From: Chrysemys picta bellii
Taxonomy: Eukaryota > Chordata > Testudines > Emydidae
Reading direction: 5' to 3'
Length of the DNA stretch: 64,000 nucleotides
NCBI RefSeq assembly: GCF_011386835.1
Contig: NC_088792.1
Location: 114,734,421 to 114,798,420, forward strand
The position numbers were made by a program, and so were the translations under genes. Numbering within the stretch: the stretch's first letter is position 1; each line of letters starts with the position of its first letter. This document shows positions 43,972-56,558 of the stretch, piece after piece. The notes under the pieces were generated by a model. That model saw only the letters and a list, made by a program, of their open reading frames with translations. It was not told the origin of the DNA and did no database searches.

Positions 43972-44530
43972 TGTTGGGGTTACTATGCCTGCCTGAGCCA
44001 GAGTTCTTCCATGTTTAAACTCTGTCCTTCCATGTTTAACTCTGATCAACCTTAACAACCAAGGACAGGTATTGGAATGTGTAAATAGCTAGTTAGCAAT
44101 TACGACCTTGCTCATTTCAGGTACCAAACAATAATGATGAGGTTTGCCTGTTTCTAGCTGGGGAAGGAGTAATAAACTAAGGGTAAACAGGACCAAATAA
44201 CTGTTTAGAGAGAAGTTACTAACAAACTAGATTTATAGCCCTAGAATGATTTAGTTACTTAAATGTATAAACATGCCTTTGGTAGAAAGGGGAGGGGGAG
44301 GGGGGGTGGTAGAGAGGGGGAGAAAGGGGGGGCTTAGTTGTAAAATGTATAAAGAAGAGAGAAACTGTTTTTGCTGGTGTGCTCGATTTGAGACTTGCCT
44401 GTCTCCTTGCACCACTTTGAGATCTCAAATAAACTTTGATTGTTTCTCCACCCCGGTATGTTTATTGGTGTGAAGCACTCCGGGCACCGAACCTCACTGT
44501 TGCTATCCTCGGGCCCCTGTGCCGGCAACA
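43972..44530 (+). repeat. Provirus 3' LTR
   Basis: 559 bp with the same ends as the 5' LTR. Visible differences are atcgacc/atcaacc, gaaggggtaat/gaaggagtaat, and the G-rich tract. Confidence 0.95.
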
Positions 44531-44539
44531 ATAGCATGT

Positions 44540-44650
44540 GACCTCCAGTGACCAGCTCAGTTAAACAATAAGAATACTTTCCCCCTTCATAAAACATTTT
44601 GAGATTCACAGATGAAAAGCACTATATAAGGACTAGGTATTATTACTATT
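44540..44650 (+). repeat. MIR-type SINE 3' end next to the provirus
   Basis: cataaaacattttgagattc and cagatgaaaagcactatata are the usual 3' part of MIR-like elements. The head portion was not recognised on the other side of the provirus. Confidence 0.6.
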
Positions 44651-45699
44651 ATAATTTAAAATTTGAAACGCACTATGGCCATCCAAGAGAGGAGAGTAGA
44701 AAAACACTGCCCAAATTTGTTGTCCTCGTTTGCTGATAACAATTTTGTATGAAACACAGTCTGGCTTGAAAACCATTTAAAAGTCAATTTTATGTAACTT
44801 ACAAGTCTTTTTAATTTTGCTTGAATACTTCATTGTACTCAACACTTGTCCATTAATATGCAGTAAGCCAATCCCGGTATTGTTAAAATTAACACTAAGG
44901 CCTCAGTTCTCCCCTTAGCTACACAGCTGCAACTCTGCGCTGAAATCGTTCTGAAGGCAGAACTAGCTGCTATGTATTTAAATTAATATCATTTACAGCT
45001 CAACTGAGATATGAACTATGTTTAATCTTTTATTGAGCTCTGCCAATCTTATGAAAACAATACTGAGACACCATTTCTTTGGTGTAAACCTGTAAAGATA
45101 ACTGAATGACATCATGTTATTATATTTGATGTGTTTTATGAAATTACCTCTAATCCCCTTTCAGTCATAACCCCTTTAAATAACTGTTGGCTTACCTTTT
45201 TGAAATAATCAAATTCTCTAAGGTACCTCCTTAGCAACCCCTTTTGATACAGTTGGTGCTTGTTGCTATGTATTTTCTTGGAAGAAAGATGCAGATCACT
45301 ACTATGAATATTTATCTAACACAAAACTGCATTTTCTAGAGTTGTTTTAACTACATTTACTAATGGACTTCAGCTTTGCAGATAACATTTCTAATAGAAC
45401 TTGGCTAATGTTTGTGTTCAATTAGCTTTTGTACCATCTATCAGAGCTCTGATGTTTAATTTCACAACAGCCCTTTCAACTGATCTCTTGAGAAAAACAT
45501 GGTGCATTAATAAAGTATTTAAAATCTTCTACCATATAAGTAGGATGCTAGTATTAGGGACCTAATCTTCAAAAAGATCCCCAAACGTTTTGGGGATTTT
45601 TAAGCTAGGCAAAATCAACCAGAAAATATCTCTACAACATGTTTTCTTTCACCTAAATAAATAAATACAAAACAATTGGATGCATTGAGGACTATTGAC
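44651..45699. other. AT-rich stretch, nothing assigned
   Basis: No recognised feature. Confidence 0.4.
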
Positions 45700-46520
45700 T
45701 TTATTGTGAGAAAAAAACAGACTGATGCAACACAGGCATCATGTGATGCAACAACAGAATACTAGTCCTAGACTTTTGCTGAAAACATAACTCTTTGAAG
45801 AAGTCACAGTTCAGCAAGCATGCAAATAAAGACCTAAAGGCTGTCCAGTATCACCAAAAAGTTGGGGTAATAATTTGTTATGAAAAACAATTCTAATGAG
45901 AACCCCAGCAACCCCCAAATCAACCATTATTTTAGAAGCCAAAGCAAGAGGTGAGTCGATTCACACACCTTGGCAATAACATGCAAGCCAACGGGGTTGT
46001 CCAGAAGGAAATAATGTCACAAATTGGCCAGGCAGTAGTTGAATTTGCCTTTAAGCAAGTTTAGATCATTCAAACTCATTACAACTCACAGACCAAACTA
46101 CCAATCTACAACTCAGATGTTATTTCCATCTTAATATGGCAATGTGAAAGCTGTAAATCCATCAACGGGTGCTTTCAAAAGCCTTAGAAAAACACTAAGT
46201 ATTAAAAGGAATTAATTTATAACAAATGCAGAGATTTGTCAGAGAATTCAATGATCCCTTATCTCTAAAGTTATCCAGAGAAAAGAAGATGGAAATATCT
46301 GGGTCATGTATTAAGAATGAAGACACAGCATGTACCATGGTAGGCATCTCATTGGGTAGCAGAAAGCACGTGCAAAAGGGGCTGACTGAAAGAACACTAC
46401 TAACAGAGGGAAAACATATGGGGCTTAACACAACAAAGAACATACAAAGAGCAGCCCAAGGTAGATCTGGATGGCAGAGCCTTGTTTGTGCCCTAAGCAA
46501 TGTCAGATGGTGCAGAAAGG
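45700..46520 (+). pseudogene. RTE-like LINE relic: RT C-terminal part
   Basis: Read across several frames, the translated pieces follow the order of a non-LTR reverse transcriptase C-terminus. A decayed LDF-type catalytic block (45765) comes first, then KVGVIICYEK (about 45858), FTHLGNNMQANG (about 45958), TKLPIYNSDVISIL (about 46095), and RRWKYLGHVLRM (about 46286). The last block is typical of the C-terminal domain of RTE-like elements. It is heavily frameshifted and cannot be functional. Clade assignment is tentative. Confidence 0.6.
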
Positions 46521-46879
46521 ATTCGGATTCATACTGAGATGTGGAGAATGTTTGACTCTGAATAAGCATGAGGTCCTGTGGCTGGGGACACTAACTTAAA
46601 AGGTGACCTGCAAAGCTCGATTGATTTTTTTCTAATGGCACTCATATGTTAACAGTGACATCAAACTCCATGGACTTGTTAATAACTATAATTTGAGTTT
46701 GAGAGCATTTTCCCTGAATAATATTTTCCCCTTCCCACACCCTGTGTACTGGGGAACACTTTAACCCAAACAACGTAGCCTCTTTAACTCAATAAGGTAT
46801 AAGTAAGCAGGGAGAGTGAGAGAAACAGGAATGGTGTTTTCCTCTGCTTGGCCTGCAAATAGCAATGATGTCAGCAGGG

Positions 46880-47265
46880 GGAAGGACTTTAAAGGCTGAT
46901 TTGTATGGGAAACTGACCTGAAGAACTATTGCAGAATAAACTATTCTGGAATTACTCCCCTCATGTGGGAGGGATAGCTCAGTGGTTTGAGCATTAGCCT
47001 GCTAAACCCAGGGCTGTGAGTTCAATCCTTGAAGGGGGCCATTTAGGGATCTGGTGCAAAAATCAGTACTTGGTCCTGCTAGTGAAGGCAGGGGGCTGGA
47101 CTTGATGGCCTTCTAGTTCTATGAGATAGGTATATCTCCATATATTATATTTTAAATAAGTGTGTCCATACAGGAGTTATTTTGGAATAGCCACAGTGTT
47201 TAAATTCACACCCTACCTTATTGCAGAATAACTACCCCGTGTAGACAAGATTCTAAGTCTCTCTC
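46880..47265. mobile_element. Old foldback element carrying a SINE
   Basis: tattgcagaataaactattc (left) and ttattgcagaataactaccc with gtgtagacaagat (right) resemble the paired ends of a palindromic MITE. The SINE at 46967 sits in the middle. The outer limits are approximate. Confidence 0.4.
46967..47142 (+). repeat. Turtle tRNA-derived SINE (Cry-type) with CR1-like tail
   Basis: The tRNA-like head has an A-box (tagctcagtggtttgagcat) and a B-box (gagttcaatcc). The body follows (ggatctggtgcaaaaatcag, tacttggtcctgctagtgaa). The tail (gctggacttgatggccttct, agttctatga) resembles the CR1 3' end. This is the known cryptodiran turtle SINE type as I recall it. It is not a functional tRNA gene. Confidence 0.85.
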
Positions 47266-47885
47266 ACATGGATTTTTCCACAAAGAGAGTGGTGCATCAG
47301 CACTAGTTTTTAATTTTCTAAAAAAATATGAAAATGGGGGTTTGACAAAAATAAATAAAGCAGAAGTGGGTCTTCAAGGCCCAAGGAAGATGAAAAAGGG
47401 AGCCCACTCAAAACAAAAACCACACTGCAGGTCACATTTACTCTTTTCCTTGGTCAAGCAAATCCTTGGCCATTTTGGGTTTAGTTTATGAGCAAGGTAT
47501 ATCTCTATGAGCTATCGTTCAGTATGGAAAGATATTTTCTAAATTATTTCAAATCTCGCTCCCATGTGCCAGTGAGATATAAGACCTCAACATCTGTCTG
47601 GCACAGAGTTTTTCTGGACTAGGTTAAGAGGTTGATTTTTTTTTTTAAATAATGTTAGCTAGCACATTCTAAGTAACACATTCTGCAACAGGGAGAGAGT
47701 AGTATTCAACTCAGCCATCTAACATGCTAAAGACAACTTGCCTTGTCTCCACAGGAGCTTTTGAACATGCTAGTTAACATGTCGACAAAACACCTTTTAT
47801 CTTAGTAAAGACATAACCATAAGGAACACACAAAGGCCATAAAGATAGCCTTGCAATCCAGGCAAGCTATACTAACTGTGTAAGA
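47266..47885. other. Unassigned stretch
   Basis: No recognised feature. Confidence 0.35.
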
Positions 47886-48062
47886 TAGAGTTGGTCAACT
47901 CTGACTGAAGCTATTCCAGGAGATATTTTCCCCCAACAAGACGTAAAATCATTTTCTTAAAATATCCTATTAAAATCTCCCAGATTGCTTTCAGTGGTCA
48001 CCGGGAGATCAACGCTATTTCCGGGAGACTCCAGGCCAATCCCAGATGGTTAGCAACCCTAG
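47886..48062. mobile_element. MITE with tagggttg-type inverted ends
   Basis: The left end is tagagttggtcaactctgac and the right end atggttagcaaccctag. Between them are ctattccaggagatattttc and ccgggagactccaggccaat. Ends are similar to those of the 11737 element. Confidence 0.65.
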
Positions 48063-48064
48063 TG

Positions 48065-48510
48065 TAAGGTATTATCTTTATTTATATTCTTTTCTGTGGT
48101 GATCATCACCACAGAATTTGAGACATCACATTTGTTAATTAATTTATCTTCACAACTCTCATTATCACCACTTTACAGAGGGAGAACTAGGCACAGGGAC
48201 TGAGAGAAAGAGTTGGCCAGATTTTCAAAAGTCATTTTGGATGCCCAATCTGAGACATATGTCTCAGGCCTGATTTTCAGAGGTTCTGAGCACCTACAGT
48301 TCCTATTATCTTTGGCTGGTGTGAATACCCTATACTTCTGGCAGAGAACACCACAAAGGAGGCAGTCAATATCCACAGCCATTTAGGAAAATATTGGTAG
48401 AAATGCCCAAAATCATAGAAGAAGGCTGTGGCACTGTCAGGGAGAGAACCCATATCTCCTGAATCCTAGTCATTGGCCTTAACCACAGATCATCCCTCCT
48501 CTCTCTGGAG
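48065..48510 (-). repeat. MIR-type SINE, antisense, with inserted palindromic element
   Basis: On the minus strand the tRNA-like head (gatctgtggttaaggccaat) is at the high-coordinate end and the CORE block near 48170. A palindromic short element (cagattttcaaaagtcattt ... cctgattttcagaggttctg) interrupts it at about 48213-48305. Confidence 0.65.
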
Positions 48511-48777
48511 ATGAGCATGCACTAACGGATTGTACAGTAAATAAAATATTGCCAAAACAATTTGATCAGTCCAAGCCACAAAGTTATAGAGACAGTCTGG
48601 CTGCTAGGAGGATTAGAATGAAACAGAAGAATTTCCCCAAAATCGACTTGTCATTTCAATCAAGGGCTTTTGGTTTAGCGTATTGCAAAGACAGAGGGGA
48701 AAGTCTGGATTTGAGCTTCGCCAAGGGTTTGTGGGTGTTCACATATGAAGTTTTGGTTTAGGATCATCTATATAGAG
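48511..48777. other. Unassigned stretch
   Basis: A 70-codon plus-strand frame from 48549 has no family resemblance. Confidence 0.35.
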
Positions 48778-48917
48778 CATGTTTCACCGGTCTTTCTGAG
48801 TATAGCTTGCATACTGAGCAGACATGTTAATTATACTCTTCACAATGACCAGAGAAAAGTTCAATTAACATGTCTGCTCAATAAGCAAGCTATACTCAGA
48901 AAGACCAGTGGAATATG
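48778..48917. repeat. Long near-perfect hairpin (55-bp arms, 30-nt loop)
   Basis: 48778-48832 and 48863-48917 are inverted copies. I count 50 of 55 paired positions identical, and 44 of 47 in the inner part. The arm includes tctttctgagtatagcttgc. No known repeat family is recognised, and there is no coding frame through it. Confidence 0.9.
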
Positions 48918-51264
48918 AGGCTATATTAAAATGAGATAGGATATAAAACAGATATGTTAGAATCACCTTGTATAAATCAGTACTACCACCATATTATGCA
49001 TATCGTACTCAGCTTTGGTCAGCAAAATAGTATAGAATTTGAGAAGCATAGGATACCTGATAATACTGTGTTCTTGTCAAGATCTAATGAATATTTTTAG
49101 ATTATCAACTAAGAAATGGAACAAATAGAGCATCTGTTTTTTTTAAGGAGTGTGCAAATAAATTTCCCACACCTCTTATTCTTCCAGCCTTTGCTTATTA
49201 GGACCGATGAATCCTTCCAAAATGAGACAACAGTTATGTTTCTCCAGGACTTCTCAGGATTCTAGAGATCCACGAGGGCTATGCAAAGAACATGAGCATG
49301 TGGATTTTAGCTGTGACAACTTCATTAGTATGTTTAGCTGCAAAGAGATTAGCAGAAGACTAATATTTCTGTAATGTAAGAGCCAAAGTCTTCCCACTGA
49401 TCTCTATTCCACATACCAAAGGCCAAAACTTGAAGGGTATCTGAAAATGTAATAAAAATGTTTGCTTTTTGCTGCCTAAGAAATTGACTATAGACCATAC
49501 ACTGCTTTTAATTACATCAGTGTACACACAAACTAACTGTGTTGGCCTAAATACAATTAATCTGGGTTTTCAGTGGTATAGTGGGGACAAAATATGTCCC
49601 TAAGAGAAAATAGGATGCTGAAACTGTTAGGCCGTCACATGGACCAAAAAATGAAAAAAAAAAAAAAAATCTGTATCTGAAACCTTGGCTCTTGAGACCT
49701 GAAGCTAAAATGCAAAACGGTACTGTTTTCTGGCAAGACAATAGGGATATACTTGGCATCCTCTTCATGCATACAAACTGAGGCAATGGGCAGCAAAATC
49801 CATGTTCATTCCTAACAAATAAATTAACCTAAGATCTAATTCTTCCACAGTGAATCGAGTGTTGTGAGAGGAGTTTGGTGATAAACTATACAATGAATAT
49901 AGTGTAATTACATATAATTGTAATTGTACTGGTAATTATTTTTCTTAATTTGAGGCTTTATCAAACTACTGAGGAAATATTTGTAATGTAATTGTTATGC
50001 ACATTGGCACAATCAGAATTCAAGCTGCAAATACAGGGCACACTACAGCTTTTCTTAAGAGCTAAGTATAATCAGAGGATTGTAATAAGAAAATAAAAAA
50101 GACAATAGGGAGAAAATATAAGAATAAGTCAATCCCTCACTGGGATGATCATACAATGAAGATCATAAAAGTATAACTTAAAAAATGTGTCACTAATTTT
50201 GAGTTTGAATATCAACATTTTCTAAGGAAGCAGAGTTTCTGCAAATAGGATTATTATTGATGCACATATCATATGATACCAACTAAGTCTGATTTACTTA
50301 AGATACTGCTGTAAGGCAATGCTGGAAGGGAAAAGACAAACTTTGAATATCTGCATCATGAAGTAACACTAATTTAAAAAAGTAATCAAATCCCATGGGG
50401 CAAACAAGATTTAAGGTCTTATCGCAACATTTGCTATGTTCCCCAGAATCTAAGAAGTAATTGAAATAAACTTAAGGTAGGATATTGAGAAAAGTACAAT
50501 GTAATGCTGTCTTGTGAAGTCTGCACAAACAAAAAAGAAAAAAAACCCAGAGGCCTAACCTTCCAAACCTATTTGTGACTATCTAGATGGGTATACTACT
50601 AAACAAATAGAGAAAACACAATTGTCAGCATGTATCATTGAATTTTAATTGCAAGAGGTTGCAGAGTCAAATTCATTCTGGAGTCTAAGATACCATGAAG
50701 AAAATTAGCAAACTAACAAATCTCCCAGACAAAATCAGTCTCCAAACTAGACACAGCTCATTTATACTGATTTAGGAGTTTTAAGGTTAAAAAACAAGTA
50801 CACTTTTAGAGAAAAGCAAGATTAGAAGCCTCACTTTATCTGTTTAGGCTTAAGGTTTATCCATAAGTATATTGCCAAATAGATTATCTTTGTTTCCTGT
50901 GCAGTTTAGCCTGCTGTTATCCAATGAGTTTTGTCAGAAAAGGCAGAATTCTTTTTTCTGTAGCAAATTGAAACAGATGCCACACAGATATTTTCCCCTA
51001 TGGAAATCATACAAATGACACAGTCATTGTTTTCTTCTTCTTCCGCCTTCTACCCTCACAGATTTGTAATGCCTGTAGAAATTATAACCCCATGGGATGT
51101 CAAATCACTGCTGTATAATGAAACCACAAAATTTCTATTACAATTAATAATTATATGTTCCAAATCAAGTAAAAATAGGTTGTACTTTTTGAATTAACTA
51201 TTTTTCACCTTTGTAATAACGTTGAGTTCATGCAAATTACACATGAATTTGGTTCCCAGTTTAA
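48918..51264. other. AT-rich stretch, nothing assigned
   Basis: An A15-type run lies near 49655. No gene or family is recognised. Confidence 0.4.
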
Positions 51265-51269
51265 CTAGC

Positions 51270-52094
51270 TGTCATAAACATACAGCTAAGGGTAGCATAA
51301 AATCCCTCCTTTACTTGTAAAGGGTTAAGAAGCTCAAATAACCTGGTTGGCCCCTGACCAAAAGGACCAATGAGGGGAGAAGATACTTTCAAGTCTGTGG
51401 GGGAAGGTTTTTGTTTTGTGTCTCTTTGAGTTCTCTCCAGGTCAACGAGGAACCAGGCACGGAAAATACATCTCCTAAAGCCATACCTGAAATAAGCATC
51501 TAAGATGACAAATTTTAAGTAATAGGAAGGAAATGCGTTAGATTATCTTTTGTTTTAGCTTGTGAATTTTCCCTAGGCTAAGAGGGAGGTTTATTCCTGT
51601 TTTTTTTTTTTTTTTTTTTTTTTTTTGTAACTTTAAAGTTTTGCCTGGAAGGGAATCCTCTATGCTTTAACTCTGATTACCCTGTAAAATTACCTTCCAT
51701 CCTGATTTTACAGAGGTGCTTCTTTTACTTTTTTTTAAATAATAAAGTTCTGTTTTTAAGAACCTGATGGGTTTTTAGTGTCCTAAAAACCCAAGGGCTT
51801 GTATGTGCCCACTTTGTTAACCTATTTGGTTGGTATATTATTGTCAAGCCTCCCTAGGAAAGGGGGTGAAGGGGCTTGGGGGGATTTGGAGGGAACAGGA
51901 ACTCCAAGTGGTTCTTTTCCTTGAATCTTTGTCTAACTCACTTGGTGGTGGCAGGGATACCATTTCAAGGACAAGTAAGAATTTGTGCCTTGGGGGAGTT
52001 TTTAACCTAAGCTGGTAGAGAGAAGCTTAGGGGGTCTTCCATGTGGGTCCCACATCTGTACCCTAGAGTTCAGATTGGGGAGGGAACCCTGACA
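51270..52094 (+). mobile_element. Solo LTR with exact 5-bp duplication
   Basis: TGTCATAAAC...AACCCTGACA, with TGTCA/TGACA inverted ends. CTAGC flanks both sides (51265-51269 and 52095-52099). A poly(A) signal (aataataaag near 51739) lies inside. It is 825 bp with no internal genes, as left by LTR-LTR recombination. A 5-bp duplication fits Gypsy or ERV-L-like families. Confidence 0.85.
51600..51626. repeat. T27 homopolymer in the solo LTR
   Basis: An uninterrupted T run. Confidence 0.9.
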
Positions 52095-52099
52095 CTAGC

Positions 52100-54044
52100 G
52101 ATGGATCTGAAATAAAAGGTCGCGTTTGGAGCTGTATTTGATTTCAAGGGTGAATCAAGGCTAGGTTCTTGATTCAATAGTGCCTAAATCTCATGAGTCA
52201 CTCTGGCAAGAATTTTGCCAGGACAGGAAAACAAGCCTTTTCTGGTTTTGAATCCAATCAGAAGCAAAGTCACAGAAGCAGATTCAGAATAAAATCTGTA
52301 ACAGTCCCACTTGCAAGTTAAAGAGAATTAAGCTCAAGGTTCTTGATAACGTAACCTTTGAATTGGAGATCACTCTTAAATGTTCATGTTTCTAGGCCAA
52401 AAGGAATTCACACCACAATAATGGCAGTAATACTTAAGAACAGGAATACGCATTCCAAACATTAAACACTTTTTTTACATTTTTCAAATTTTTCTTTGTA
52501 GTTAGTTCATCACTTTAAATTAAAGGAGGAGATGCTTTTGAACAATGATGGTCACAGAAAATTATAACATTCAGATTTTCTGAATCTAAAGAAGTTCTGA
52601 AATTGACAGAGCATTGTCACATTTACTAGGCCAAGCATTGATATATGTTGACATTTGACATATCATCAAGTTCTTACAGGGCTTTCTGGACTGAGATGTT
52701 TGTAACCAATCCACATTTCAACCCAAATTTTAACAAAAATACGATTCCGTCAGACAAACAGTATCTAACCCTGGATTAAGGCGAAGTTCTTTAGTGCACC
52801 AAGACTGGCTTGGTGCAGGAGAGATGGAGTGAATATTAAGGAGCTTGTTACAGCTCCCTGATTCTCAATCCGCCCTGGCCCCAATGTAAATTAGATCTGC
52901 CTAGGGGTTGCTCTAATTTACAACCGGAGGCTATGGTTTCTAAGGAACTGTCCTCCAACATTAAGTGGCAGAGCAGAGCTACAGCACCTGGTGTCTGAAA
53001 CACTTTACACTGGTGGAAGGGAGATCTGGAGATCTGATGACATAGAAGTCAAATTCTCTGGCTTTACACCTCCAGAAAATTCTTCCCTCATGGGAAAGGA
53101 ATTCTGAAATAGGCACCTGAAGCCAGATTTCAGCCTGTTTGCACCACTCAGGAGATTTTAATGCTCAGTATTATATTCAGGAGAAAAACTATTCATCTTT
53201 TGGAATAAAATACGTCTGTTCCCATAGATTAGAAACCATTTGTCTGATAATCTCATGAAAAACTGCGGATGCACTAATTATATTCCAGTTATTTTTATGG
53301 GTACATTTTCATATGGATTTCTTCCCTTTTATTGGTGCAATTTGCACGTGCAAAATGTGTGGACAATATCATTTGTAGGCATAGATCTAGTGAAAACTCC
53401 CTGCACCATCTCTCTTCTCTAGTACACCCATATAATAACAAGCATTATTTAACCCTCCCTGACAAATTTGTGAAGCATTGTCTTCTATTTTTTCACATCC
53501 TTTCAGTTCTTCACCACAGATTCAGAGGCATATAAAGGAAGAAGACACAGTTGAACAGTTCACTTAGCTACAGCTGTGGGTTTTCTTTTTCTTTCTTTTT
53601 TTTTCAGATTATTTGCAAACCTGAAGAAGAAATGTTTCAGAAATATTAAATTAATAGCTAATTAATCCTTGACCAGAAAGGTATCTGAGATAAAAAGAAA
53701 ATGTTTTCTTAAACAAGACATCATGCTGAGAATTTTTATAAGCATGTAAAAATTAGAAAATTCTTTCAGCTATTTAATTTGCTAAAGGTAGGTCTCCTTT
53801 ACTGCTAAAACTGCTTCATTAACTCTGAAATGATCTCCCGAGACTTACCACCTAAAACACAGAATTTAAGTAATCTAAGTTACGACGATAAATCTCACTT
53901 TATCTTTGATTCATGATTCTGATTGTGGCTCTCATTCTTACTCTCTCTTTTACTTAAACATATCAAACTCTACCACAGAATCTCTATGGATAGAAATTTC
54001 ATGCTTGAATAATAAGAGTATAGCACTATGAACTTACTACTGAC
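52100..54044. other. Unassigned stretch
   Basis: An old interspersed repeat is possible at 52770-53150, but it was not identified. No gene is recognised. Confidence 0.35.
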
Positions 54045-56558
54045 CATTGACCAGGAATGGTGACAGTGATTGTGAAATGCTCTGTGAGATTACAGAGGCT
54101 ACAAAAACAGAAAACCCAATAATAATGGGGGATTTCAACTATCCCTATGTTGACTGGGTCACTGCAGGACAGGATGCAGAGATAAAATTTCTAGACACCA
54201 TTAATCACTGCTTCTTGGAACTGCTAGTCTTAGAATTCACAAGGAGAGAGGCAATTCTTGATTTTGTCCTAAGTGGAGTACATGATCTGGTCCAAGAGGT
54301 GTCTGTACCTGAACTGCTCAGTAGTAAAAGATTTAATGTAATTAAATTTAAAATCCTTGTAGGTTTTAATCCCCTCCCCCCCCCCCACAACCACCATGGT
54401 AGCATTTAATTTTAAAATGGAGAACTATACAAAAATGAGGAATCTGGTTAAATGTAAATAAAAAGGAACATTCACACGAGGGAAATGCCTGCAAACTGCA
54501 TGGGAAACTATTTAAAAACACTGTAATAGAGGTGTAACCTAACTGTACACCCCATTAAAAAAAACAGCAAGAGGGCCAGAAAAATGTCACCATGGATAAA
54601 CAAGAGAATAAAAAAGAGGTGGTTAGAGGAAAAATAATTTGAAGAGCAACTAACAAAAGACTTAAAAAACTGACAGCAAAATTGTTTTTAAGTACATCAA
54701 AAGCAGGAAGCCTGCCAAACAATCAGTGGGGCCACCAGATGATTGAGGTACTAAAGGAGCACTCAGGGAAGACAAGGCTGTTGTGGAGAAGCTAAATGAA
54801 CTCTTTACATCAGTCTTCTCTGCAGAGGATGTGATTCCCACACCTGAGCCATTCTTTTTAGCTGACAAAACTGAGGAACTGTCCCAGATTGAGGGGTCAA
54901 TAGGAGGTGGCTTTGGAACAAATGAATAAATTAAACAGTAATAGGTCACCACCAGGACCAGATGGTATTCACCCAAGAGTTCTGAAGGAACTCAGATATG
55001 AAATTATAGAACTACTAACTGTGGTATGTAACCTATCGCTTAAGTCAGCCTCTGTAACAGACGACTAGAGGATAGCTAATGTAACACCAATTTAAAAAAA
55101 AAAAAAAGGTTCCAGAGGCAATCCTGGCAACTGCAGGCCAGTAAGACTAACTTCAGTATTAAACAAATTGGTTGAAACTATAGTAGAGAATGGTATGATC
55201 AGACACAGATGAACATGATACATTGGGGAAGAGCTAACACACGTTTTGTAAAGAAAAATCGTGCCTCACCAATCTATTAGAATTCTTTGAGGGTGTCAAC
55301 AAGTATTTGAACATGGGTGATCCAGCATATATAGCGTAATTGGACTTCCAGAAAGCCTTTGACAAGGTCCCTCGACAAAAGCTCTTAAACAAAGTAGGCA
55401 GTCATGGGATAAGAGGGAAGGTCCTCATGGATCGATAACTGATAGGAAGCAAAGGTAGGTATTAATAGTCAGTGTTCACAGTGAAGAGAGGTAAATAGTG
55501 AGGTCCCCGAAGGATCTGCAACTGGACCTATGCTGTTCAATATATTCATAAGAGATCTGGAAAAAGGAATAAATGGTGAAATGGCAACATTTGAAGATGA
55601 TACAAAATTATTTAAGATAGTTAAGTCCAAAGCTGACTGTGAAGAGTTACAAAGAGATCTCAAAAAACTGGGTGATTGGACAATACAATGACAGATGGAA
55701 ATCAGTATTGACAAGTGCAAACTAATGCACATTGGAAAACACTATCCAAACTATACATACAAAATGATGGGTACAAAATTAACTGTTTCTACTCAAGAAA
55801 GATCTTGGAATCATCGTGTATAGTTCTCTGAAAACATTGTGCATCAGAATTTTAGGAACCATTAGGAAAGGGCTAAATACCAACGCAGAAAATATCATAA
55901 TGCCACTTTATAAATCTCTGGTATGTCCACACCTTGAAGAGTACATGCAGTTCTGGTTGCTCCATTTCAAAAAAAGATACATTAGAACTGAAAAAAGTAG
56001 AGAGAAGGACAACAAAAATGATTACAGGTATGGAAGATTTTGATTTTCCATATGAGCAGAGATTAAGAAGACTGGGACTATTCATCTTAGAAAAAAGTCA
56101 ACTGAGTGGGATATGATAGAGATCTATAAAATCATGAATGGTGTGGAGAATGTAAATAAGGAAGTGTTATTTACCCCTTTACATAACAAAAAGAACCGGG
56201 GTCACCCAATTAAATTAATAAGCACAAGGTTTAAAACAAACATAAGGATATACCTCGTCACACAATGCATAGTCAATCTGTGGACCTCCTTGCCAAGGAA
56301 TGTAGTGGAGGCCAAAACGACAATTGGATTAAAAAAACAATGAGAAGTTCAGCAATGGTTATTAGCCAAGATGGTCAGGGATGCAATCCCATGTTCTGGG
56401 TGTCCCTAAACCTCTGACTGCCAAAAGGGATGGATCATTTGATAATTGCCCTATTCTGTTCATTCACTCTGAAGTATTTTGACACTGGCCACTGTCAAAA
56501 GACAGGATACTAGGCTAGATGGACCATTGGGCTGACCCAGTATGGCCATTTTTATGTT
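54045..56558 (+). pseudogene. CR1 LINE: endonuclease end, reverse transcriptase, 3' UTR
   Basis: The copy is 5'-truncated within the endonuclease (MGDFNYPYVDW near 54128). The RT follows in pieces over several frames: GPDGIHPRVLKEL (about 54958), FQKAFDKVP (about 55346), and the catalytic block at about 55584, which reads TFEDDTK where FADD is usual. Then comes KCKLMHIGK (about 55716). Late ORF2 and 3' UTR sequence ends with ctgacccagtatggccattt, the turtle CR1 ending. Multiple stops and frameshifts make it inactive. Confidence 0.88.

Larger units (their letters stand above)
36528..44530 (+). mobile_element. Full-length gammaretrovirus-like endogenous provirus
   Basis: The order is LTR, primer-binding site, gag, in-frame UAG, pro-pol, env, polypurine tract, LTR. 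ATAG is duplicated at 36524-36527 and 44531-44534; a 4-bp duplication fits gammaretroviruses. Gag has one CCHC knuckle. Pol has YVDD, an RNase H domain and integrase with D-X35-E plus a GPY/F-type tail. Env TM has a CX6CC motif. The two LTRs (568 and 559 bp) differ by only about two substitutions outside a G-rich tract, so insertion was recent. Pol and env are broken, so this copy cannot encode complete proteins as read. It lies antisense to the MOCOS exon. Confidence 0.96.

Noticed and set aside
46967..47030. Possible tRNA gene
   Set aside because: The tRNA-like head is followed by a SINE body and CR1-like tail, and the cloverleaf pairing is imperfect.
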